Source: an uncultured Eubacteriales bacterium (GTDB lineage: Bacteria; Bacillota; Clostridia; Oscillospirales; UBA644). From it: 10,518 nucleotides of DNA. The notes beneath the pieces are model-generated. The model made no database searches and had not been told where the DNA came from. It saw only the letters and a program-made list of their open reading frames with translations. How positions within the stretch are numbered: position 1 is the stretch's first letter; each line of letters begins with the position of its first letter. The stretch lies in assembly GCA_934481505.1 (NCBI GenBank), contig CAKSPP010000034.1, positions 1 through 10,518 of the forward strand. The letters are read 5' to 3'. Both the position numbers and the translations under genes were made by a program. Below are positions 4,961 through 10,518 of this stretch, in pieces.

Positions 4961-6067
4961 ATGATACTGTCCTGTGACAAAAACGTAATTTCCGAGGGAG
5001 TTAATATTGTAAGCAAAGTCATTCTTGCGAAATCCCCCGTACCGGCTCTCGAAGGAATTCTTTTCGAAGCGTATAACGGAGGAAAGCTCAAACTTACGGG
5101 TTCGGATATCGACGTCGGAATAGAAACGTATATAGATGTCGACGTCGAAAAAGAAGGCAGCATTATAGTAAACTGTAAACTGTTTTCCGAAATTCTGAGA
5201 AATCTGACAAACGACACCGTTAAAATCGAAGTTGACGATAAACTCAATATGCACATTTCCTGCGGAGTGGTAAAATACACAATTCCGTGTATGAACCCGA
5301 AGATGTATCCGTCCATTCCTATTTTCGATAAGGAAAAGAGCATCAAAATAAAAAGAGGAACTCTTTTCAGCATGATAAGACAGACTCTTTTCTCCGTTTC
5401 GATATTCGACGCGAAACCCGTTCTTAAAGGTATTCTTTTTGAAGTCGAAAAGGAAAGAATCCGTCTCATAAGCAGCGATAACTACCGTCTTTCGATAAGA
5501 AAAGAAGATTTCACGAGCGATTACGACGAAGATTTTAAGTTTGTCGTTCCCGGTAAAACGCTTACCGAAGTTATAAAAATGAACGGCGAAGACGACGATG
5601 AAGTTATTATCGGAATTTCCCATAACTACGCTTCTTTTGATTTCAGCGGAATAAGAGTTGTTACAAAGCTTCTGAAAGGCGAATTCATAAATTATCAGAG
5701 CATAATCCCCTCTTCTTTCAAAACCGTCTGCAAAGTAAAAACGCAGGATCTCAAAAAAGCGGTAGAAAGAGCAAGTCTTCTTGTCGACGAAAAAGTTCGT
5801 TTCCCGGTTAAATTCAGCATTGAATTCGATTCGATGGTAATTTCTTACAGAAAGACCGAGGGACACTCTTTCAGCGACGAAATAGATATCCAGAAGCAGG
5901 GCGACAGCCTTGAAATAGGTTTCAACAACAAATATGTTTTGAGTATTCTTTCTGTTATAGAAGACGAAGAAATTCTTATAAAACTCAACAATCCGCTTGC
6001 TTCGATGTGTATAACCCCCGTCGACGACGAAAGATTTTTCTATCTCGTTTCGCCGATGAGACTGTGA
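4961..6067 (+). CDS. dnaN: DNA polymerase III sliding clamp (beta subunit)
   Basis: DnaN is the ring-shaped clamp that tethers the replicative polymerase and many repair factors to DNA. The 368-aa product has the three successive clamp domains at about 1-120, 125-245 and 246-368. The N-terminus MILSCDKNVISEGVNIVSKV and the end YLVSPMRL follow the family pattern, the latter being the region near the peptide-binding pocket. The chosen ATG at 4961 is preceded by AAAGGTGA (4948-4955) at five bases. An in-frame GTG at 4952 would add three residues but lies inside that ribosome binding site, so it is rejected. It follows oriC and is separated by one base from recF, consistent with a dnaN-recF-remB transcription unit. 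Confidence 0.97.
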   Translation: MILSCDKNVISEGVNIVSKVILAKSPVPALEGILFEAYNGGKLKLTGSDIDVGIETYIDVDVEKEGSIIVNCKLFSEILRNLTNDTVKIEVDDKLNMHISCGVVKYTIPCMNPKMYPSIPIFDKEKSIKIKRGTLFSMIRQTLFSVSIFDAKPVLKGILFEVEKERIRLISSDNYRLSIRKEDFTSDYDEDFKFVVPGKTLTEVIKMNGEDDDEVIIGISHNYASFDFSGIRVVTKLLKGEFINYQSIIPSSFKTVCKVKTQDLKKAVERASLLVDEKVRFPVKFSIEFDSMVISYRKTEGHSFSDEIDIQKQGDSLEIGFNNKYVLSILSVIEDEEILIKLNNPLASMCITPVDDERFFYLVSPMRL

Positions 6068-6068
6068 T

Positions 6069-7154
6069 ATGTACTTAAAAGAACTTTCACTTGAAAATTT
6101 CAGAAATATAGAAAGCGAACACCTTGAATTTTCCGACGGCGTAAATATCTTTTACGGAGACAACGCCCAGGGAAAAACCAATATAATAGAAAGCATCTGG
6201 CTTTTTTCGGCGATGAAAAGTTTCAGAGGTGCAAAAGACACCGACTTTATAAAGCAGGGAAGTCTTTTCACCGATATAAAATGCGTTTTTGAAAAAAGCG
6301 ACAGAGAAGTCAAAGGCGAAATAAAAATCGCCGACGGCAGACGCAAGGAAATAATAAAAGACGGAGTAAAAGTCCGTTCCGCCGAAATGGTAGGTCAGAT
6401 AAACACCGTTCTTTTCTATCCCGAACATCTTTCTCTTATAAAAAGCGGACCCGAAATAAGAAGAAAATTTCTCGATACCGCAATCTGTCAGATAAAACCG
6501 GGCTTTTTCAGAATTCTTAACGAATATTCGAAAGTGCTTGCCCAACGCAACTTTCTTTTGAAATCGCAGCGAAAAGATATGCTCGAAACTCTTGACAGCT
6601 GGGATATGAAGCTCGCAAAGCTCGGCGGAATAATAACCAACACGAGAAAAACATATCTCGAAAAACTTCTTGTTTTCGCCGAAAAAACCGTTGACGAAAT
6701 TTCTTCGGGAAAAGAAAAAATGACCGCGGAATATCAGTCATATTCGGGAAAAGAAATAAAATCCGCCGAAGAAGAGGAAAAAGCTCTTTACAACAAGTTA
6801 AAGGAAAGCTTTTCGGAGGACGAAAGACTTCTTTGCACGACCGAGGGCTGCCAGAGGGACGATTTTACGCTTTTTATAAACGGAAACACCGCAAAAATCT
6901 ACGGTTCGCAGGGTCAGCAGCGTTCGCTTGTTATGGCTCTTAAACTTGCCGAAGCGGATATCTGTTATGAATATAACGACGAATATCCCGTAATGCTTTT
7001 CGACGATGTTTTTTCGGAGCTTGATTCTTTGAGAAAAGCATATATCACCGAAAGCATTAAAAACAGGCAGGTAATAGTTACGACCTGCGAAAAAACGGAG
7101 TTTTTCGAAAAGGCGAAATATTTCAGAGTTTCGCAGGGAAAGGTTTATTTATAA
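6069..7154 (+). CDS. recF: DNA replication and repair protein RecF
   Basis: RecF is an SMC-like ATPase that, with RecO and RecR, helps load RecA at single-strand gaps. The 361-aa product is full length. Visible motifs are the N-terminal NFRNIESEHLEF at 10-21, Walker A GDNAQGKTN (30-38), the ABC-type signature SQGQQRS (280-286), Walker B VMLFDD (308-313) and the D-loop SELD (316-319). The middle part is helical and charged, as in the family's arm. The ATG lies one base after the dnaN stop. No good ribosome binding site precedes it, only weak purine tracts, so translation probably depends on coupling to dnaN. The stop codon overlaps the start of remB by one base. Confidence 0.97.
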   Translation: MYLKELSLENFRNIESEHLEFSDGVNIFYGDNAQGKTNIIESIWLFSAMKSFRGAKDTDFIKQGSLFTDIKCVFEKSDREVKGEIKIADGRRKEIIKDGVKVRSAEMVGQINTVLFYPEHLSLIKSGPEIRRKFLDTAICQIKPGFFRILNEYSKVLAQRNFLLKSQRKDMLETLDSWDMKLAKLGGIITNTRKTYLEKLLVFAEKTVDEISSGKEKMTAEYQSYSGKEIKSAEEEEKALYNKLKESFSEDERLLCTTEGCQRDDFTLFINGNTAKIYGSQGQQRSLVMALKLAEADICYEYNDEYPVMLFDDVFSELDSLRKAYITESIKNRQVIVTTCEKTEFFEKAKYFRVSQGKVYL

Positions 7155-7426
7155 TGTATCTTCATATCGGTCTTAACTATATGATCAAAAAAAGCGATAT
7201 CGTCGGAATTTTCGATATTGAAACCACGACGGGTTCGACTATAACAAAGCAGTTTTTGATGAAAGCACAGAAAAAAAACAGGGTTATAACCGTAACCGAC
7301 GATCTGCCGCGGTCATATATCGTCTGCCGCGACGGAGACAGAGAATATGTTTATCTTACTTCTCTTTCGACTTCGACTCTTATAAAAAGAAACGAATCGA
7401 AAGAAAGTTTATTCAGTCAGATATAA
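7154..7426 (+). CDS. remB: RemB/YaaB-like regulatory protein (DUF370 family)
   Basis: This 90-aa protein resembles Bacillus RemB (YaaB), encoded at the same place between recF and gyrB. RemA and RemB are linked to activation of matrix genes in B. subtilis, and RemA forms DNA-binding rings; the role of RemB outside Bacillus is little known. The N-terminus MYLHIGLNYMIKKSDIVGIF with the following DIE at 21-23, and the STSTLIKR block near 72-79, carry the family pattern (IVGIFD, then SSSTLKKR in Bacillus). Its ATG overlaps the recF stop (TAATG), with GGAAAGG about ten bases upstream inside recF, so translational coupling is likely. The call rests on sequence resemblance plus conserved position. 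Confidence 0.88.
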   Translation: MYLHIGLNYMIKKSDIVGIFDIETTTGSTITKQFLMKAQKKNRVITVTDDLPRSYIVCRDGDREYVYLTSLSTSTLIKRNESKESLFSQI

Positions 7427-7462
7427 AAATATTTTTCCAATATTATCAGGAGGAAAAACAAA

Positions 7463-9400
7463 GTGAGTGATAACAAAATCACCGGAAATTACGACGAAAG
7501 TCAGATACAGGTACTCGAAGGTCTTGAAGCCGTAAGAAAAAGACCGGGTATGTATATCGGCTCAACTTCCGTAAAGGGGCTTAACCACCTTGTCTATGAA
7601 ATCGTAGACAACGCGGTCGACGAAGCCCTTGCCGGATACTGCAAAAATATCCGCGTAACACTCGGTAAGGGGAATATTGTGACGGTTGAAGACGACGGAC
7701 GAGGAATTCCTGTCGGCAAACATCCGAAAATGGGAATTTCGACCCTTGAAGTCGTATTTACGATACTTCACGCCGGAGGTAAATTCGGCGGCGGCGGATA
7801 TAAGGTTTCGGGAGGTCTTCACGGAGTCGGTGCGTCGGTCGTAAACGCCCTTTCCGAATGGCTCGAAGTCGAAGTTTACGACAGCCGCACGGGCAAAATG
7901 TATAAACAGAGATACGACAGAGGCAAGGCGGAAAAACCCGTTCAAGAAGTAGGTCCTACCGATAAAACGGGTACGAAAGTAACCTTCTTCCCCGACGGCG
8001 AAATTTTCGAAACGCTCGAATTCGAATATGACGTAATCCTTAACCGTATGCGTGAGCAGGCTTTCCTTAACGCCGGAATAAGAATAATTCTTACCGACGA
8101 AAGAGGAGAAGAACCGGTTGTCGAAGACCTTTGCTACGAGGGCGGTATCAAAACCTATGTCGAATATATAAACTCTTACAGAAAATGCAATCCGCTGCAC
8201 GAAGTTATCCACGTTTCGCAGGATAACGACACAAACTCGGCGGAAATTGCAATGCAGTATACCGATTCTTATGCCGAAACGATTTTTTCATTTGCAAACG
8301 ACATAAGAACCACCGAGGGCGGAACTCACGAAGCGGGCTTTAAGGCTGCTTTGACAAGCGTCATAAACGATTACGCGAGAAAATATAAAATTCTCAAAGA
8401 AAAAGATGCTAACCTTTCGGGCGATGACGTAAGAGAAGGACTCACTGCGGTTATCTCGGTAAAACTTACCGAAGCCGAATTCGAAGGTCAGACCAAAACA
8501 AAACTCGGAAACTCGGTAATGAGAGGGGTCGTAAGCTCCCTTATCACCGAAAAACTGACGACTTTCCTTGAAGAAAACCCCGCTGTCGCGAAAGTTATAA
8601 TAAACAAGGCGACAATGGCTCAGAGAGCGAGAGAAGCCGCGAGAAAAGCAAGAGAAGACACAAGAAGAAAATCCGCTCTCGATTCGGGACAGATGCCGGA
8701 TAAACTCCGCGACTGTAACGAAAGAGACGCTTCCCTTACAGAAATTTACATCGTCGAGGGAGACAGTGCGGGAGGGTCTGCTACCCAGGGACGCGATTCC
8801 CGTTTCCAGGCTATTCTTCCGCTTTGGGGAAAAATGCTCAATGTCGAAAAGGCAAGAGCCGACAAAGTTTACGGAAACGATAAGCTTTCTCCCGTCATAA
8901 CCGCTCTCGGAGCAGGAATAGGCGACGATTTCAACATTGAAAAACTGCGTTATCATAAAATAGTAATCATGGCGGATGCCGACGTTGACGGAGCTCACAT
9001 CAGAACGCTTCTTCTGACTTTCTTTTTCAGATTTATGCGTCCGCTTATCGAACAGGGATATGTTTATTCCGCAGTTCCTCCGCTTTATAAACTCAAAAGA
9101 GGAAAAACCGAAAGAGTTGCTTACAGCGACGAAGAAAGAGATAAGGTTTCCGCCGAACTCCGCGGAGACAACCCGAATGTCAAAATCGACATTTCGCGTT
9201 TCAAGGGTCTCGGTGAAATGAACCCGCACGAACTTTGGGAAACGACTATGAATCCCGAAACGAGAACTTTGAGAAGAATCGAACTCGAAGACGCAATGGC
9301 TGCCGACAGAATTTTCACTCTGCTTATGGGCGAAGAAGTCGAGCCGAGAAGACAGTATATCGAAGAAAACGCACAGTATGCGGTAAATCTTGACTATTAA
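7463..9400 (+). CDS. gyrB: DNA gyrase subunit B
   Basis: GyrB is the ATPase subunit of gyrase, which introduces negative supercoils as an A2B2 complex. The 645-aa product is the usual short Gram-positive form. The GHKL ATPase domain shows EIVDNAVDEA (Glu46, Asn50), DDGRGIP at 77-83 (Asp77) and GGLHGVGASVVNALS (117-131). The transducer has QTKTKL (343-348). The Toprim domain has VEGDSAGGSA (431-440, Glu432) and MADADVDGAH (503-512, Asp505 and Asp507). Ahead of NVEKAR, the usual LPL(K/R)GK reads LPLWGK, with Trp455 at the position of E. coli Lys447. The start is GTG, supported by AGGAGG (7448-7453) nine bases upstream and the family-like onset. It sits 36 bases after remB, with no clear promoter in that gap. 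gyrA follows 12 bases downstream. Confidence 0.98.
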   Translation: MSDNKITGNYDESQIQVLEGLEAVRKRPGMYIGSTSVKGLNHLVYEIVDNAVDEALAGYCKNIRVTLGKGNIVTVEDDGRGIPVGKHPKMGISTLEVVFTILHAGGKFGGGGYKVSGGLHGVGASVVNALSEWLEVEVYDSRTGKMYKQRYDRGKAEKPVQEVGPTDKTGTKVTFFPDGEIFETLEFEYDVILNRMREQAFLNAGIRIILTDERGEEPVVEDLCYEGGIKTYVEYINSYRKCNPLHEVIHVSQDNDTNSAEIAMQYTDSYAETIFSFANDIRTTEGGTHEAGFKAALTSVINDYARKYKILKEKDANLSGDDVREGLTAVISVKLTEAEFEGQTKTKLGNSVMRGVVSSLITEKLTTFLEENPAVAKVIINKATMAQRAREAARKAREDTRRKSALDSGQMPDKLRDCNERDASLTEIYIVEGDSAGGSATQGRDSRFQAILPLWGKMLNVEKARADKVYGNDKLSPVITALGAGIGDDFNIEKLRYHKIVIMADADVDGAHIRTLLLTFFFRFMRPLIEQGYVYSAVPPLYKLKRGKTERVAYSDEERDKVSAELRGDNPNVKIDISRFKGLGEMNPHELWETTMNPETRTLRRIELEDAMAADRIFTLLMGEEVEPRRQYIEENAQYAVNLDY

Positions 9401-9412
9401 GGAGGTAACATT

Positions 9413-10518
9413 ATGGCTAAAAAACAAAACGTCGATTATAAACCCGAAGACATAATGTTCCCCGACCAGCACATTACAACTTCGGAGCTTGTCCACGAAA
9501 TGAAGACAAGCTACATAGAATATGCGATGTCGGTCATCGTCGGAAGAGCTTTGCCCGATGTCCGCGATGGATTGAAACCCGTTCACAGAAGAATTCTTTA
9601 TGCAATGTACGAGGACGGACTTACTTCCGACAAGCCTTTCAGAAAATGTGCGACGGCAGTCGGCGACGTTCTCGGCAGATATCACCCGCACGGCGACGCT
9701 TCGGTTTACGACGCACTTGTAAGACTTGCCCAGGATTTTTCGATGAGATATCCTCTTCTCGAAGGTCACGGTAACTTCGGTTCCGTCGACGGCGACCCAG
9801 CTGCGGCTTACCGTTATACGGAAGCGAGAATGTCGAAGATCGCAAACGAAATGCTCCGCGATATCGAAAAAGATACCGTTGACTGGGATCCGAACTTCGA
9901 CGAAACACGCAAAGAACCGAGAGTTTTGCCGAGCCGTTTCCCGAACCTTCTTGTAAACGGTTCTTCTGGTATTGCCGTCGGTATGGCGACAAACATTCCG
10001 CCGCATAACCTTTCGGAAGTTATCGACGCGACAATTACAGTTCTTGATAACCCCGAAGCAACCCTTGACGACTTACTTGAACACATTCACGGACCCGACT
10101 TCCCGACAAAAGGCATAATAATGGGAAGAAGAGGCATCCGTGCGGCATATGCTACCGGCAGAGGACACATAACCGTAAGAGCCCGCACCGAATTTGAAGA
10201 TTTCGGCAGAGACAGAACGAGAATAATCGTTACCGAACTTCCCTATCAGGTAAACAAACGCCAGCTTATCGCTAATATCGCGACGCAGGTCAGAGAAAAA
10301 CGCCTTGAAGGAATTTCCGATTTACGCGACGAATCTGACAGAAACGGTATGCGTATCGTCATCGAAATCAAAAAAGACGCGAACGCACAGGTAGTTTTGA
10401 ATAAACTTTACACCCAGTCGGCAATGCAGACGACTTTTGCCGTCAATATGCTTGCTCTTGTAAATAACCAGTCGCAGCCGAAAATTCTTTCTCTCCGCAA
10501 TATTCTCGACGAATATAT
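9413..10518 (+). CDS. gyrA: DNA gyrase subunit A, N-terminal part (runs off window)
   Basis: GyrA carries the catalytic tyrosine that cuts and rejoins DNA. The first 368 residues are present of roughly 800-870. They cover the winged-helix and tower start of the breakage-reunion domain; the C-terminal DNA-wrapping domain is outside. The catalytic tyrosine is Tyr135 in RYTEARMS (134-141). The quinolone-determining segment is HPHGDASVYDALVR (91-104). Ala96 stands where E. coli has Ser83, and Asp100 matches Asp87. The conserved ALPDVRDGLKPVHRRILY block is at 46-63. The ATG is preceded by AAGGAGGT (9399-9406), which overlaps the gyrB stop codon and lies six bases upstream, so the two subunits are probably co-translated from one mRNA. 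Confidence 0.98.
   Translation, partial: MAKKQNVDYKPEDIMFPDQHITTSELVHEMKTSYIEYAMSVIVGRALPDVRDGLKPVHRRILYAMYEDGLTSDKPFRKCATAVGDVLGRYHPHGDASVYDALVRLAQDFSMRYPLLEGHGNFGSVDGDPAAAYRYTEARMSKIANEMLRDIEKDTVDWDPNFDETRKEPRVLPSRFPNLLVNGSSGIAVGMATNIPPHNLSEVIDATITVLDNPEATLDDLLEHIHGPDFPTKGIIMGRRGIRAAYATGRGHITVRARTEFEDFGRDRTRIIVTELPYQVNKRQLIANIATQVREKRLEGISDLRDESDRNGMRIVIEIKKDANAQVVLNKLYTQSAMQTTFAVNMLALVNNQSQPKILSLRNILDEY

Noticed and set aside
4886..5866. A 326-codon minus-strand open frame opposite dnaN and part of oriC
   Set aside because: It is Phe/Tyr-rich shadow translation of the dnaN sense strand and runs into the A/T-rich origin.
8205..8213. TTATCCACG, eight of nine matches to the canonical DnaA box
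   Set aside because: It is a single copy inside gyrB coding for Val-Ile-His-Val, with no cluster around it, so chance or codon constraint is the simplest explanation.
8288..10006. A 572-codon open frame on the minus strand across the end of gyrB and the start of gyrA
   Set aside because: It lies antisense to two certain genes and spans their junction, has low-complexity Ser/Arg/Phe/Val composition, and no recognisable domain. It reflects codon bias of the true frames.
1..10518. Mobile elements, CRISPR arrays, tRNA or rRNA genes, or a novel defence system
   Set aside because: The window is filled with conserved origin-proximal housekeeping genes; no transposase, spaced direct-repeat array or RNA gene fold was seen.

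Overview
The window looks like the chromosomal replication-origin neighbourhood of a low-to-moderate G+C Firmicute, most likely class Clostridia and perhaps an Oscillospirales or Ruminococcaceae-like gut anaerobe. This rests on the gene order mnmE-jag-yidC-yidD-rnpA-rpmH <> dnaA-dnaN-recF-remB-gyrB-gyrA, on strong AGGAGG-type ribosome binding sites, on the short YidC without a lipoprotein signal, and on RemB between recF and gyrB. The genus assignment is inference.

Left arm (1-3190, all minus strand): rpmH (L34), rnpA (RNase P protein), yidD, yidC, jag/khpB and the first 176 codons of mnmE are packed with gaps of 3 to 47 bases. An 11-bp hairpin lies between jag and mnmE. Centre (3191-3370): two back-to-back sigma-A-type promoters. 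One is a perfect TTGACA-17-TATAAT with an A/T-rich upstream element that drives rpmH leftward. The other is TTGCCT-17-TATACT with an extended -10 that drives dnaA rightward. Right arm (3371-10518, all plus strand): dnaA, a 267-bp intergenic region, dnaN, recF, remB, gyrB and the first 368 codons of gyrA.

The genes form the usual origin-proximal set. DnaA opens the origin, the DnaN clamp tethers the polymerase, RecF acts in gap repair, and gyrase removes supercoils ahead of forks. The leftward genes serve ribosome and tRNA maturation and membrane protein insertion. All genes point away from the rpmH/dnaA divide, as expected on leading strands.

The most interesting part is the dnaA-dnaN gap, the best candidate for oriC. 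It has no canonical TTATCCACA DnaA box. Instead it is filled with related 9-mers of the form TTTTCAACA or TTTTCAAAA, several exactly 11 bp apart. These lead into a DnaA-trio-like tract (TTT CTA TTA CTA) and a 26-bp pure A/T stretch just before dnaN. In parallel, the DNA-recognition helix of DnaA departs from the usual GGRDHTTV (here SNLDHSSV, with a Lys in place of the usual Pro upstream). This suggests that initiator and box may have diverged together. Other points worth a look are a Jag protein whose KH-domain GXXG loop reads TKRN, and gyrase subunits with unusual residues at both quinolone-contact positions (GyrA Ala96, GyrB Trp455). I see no mobile element, CRISPR array, tRNA or rRNA.
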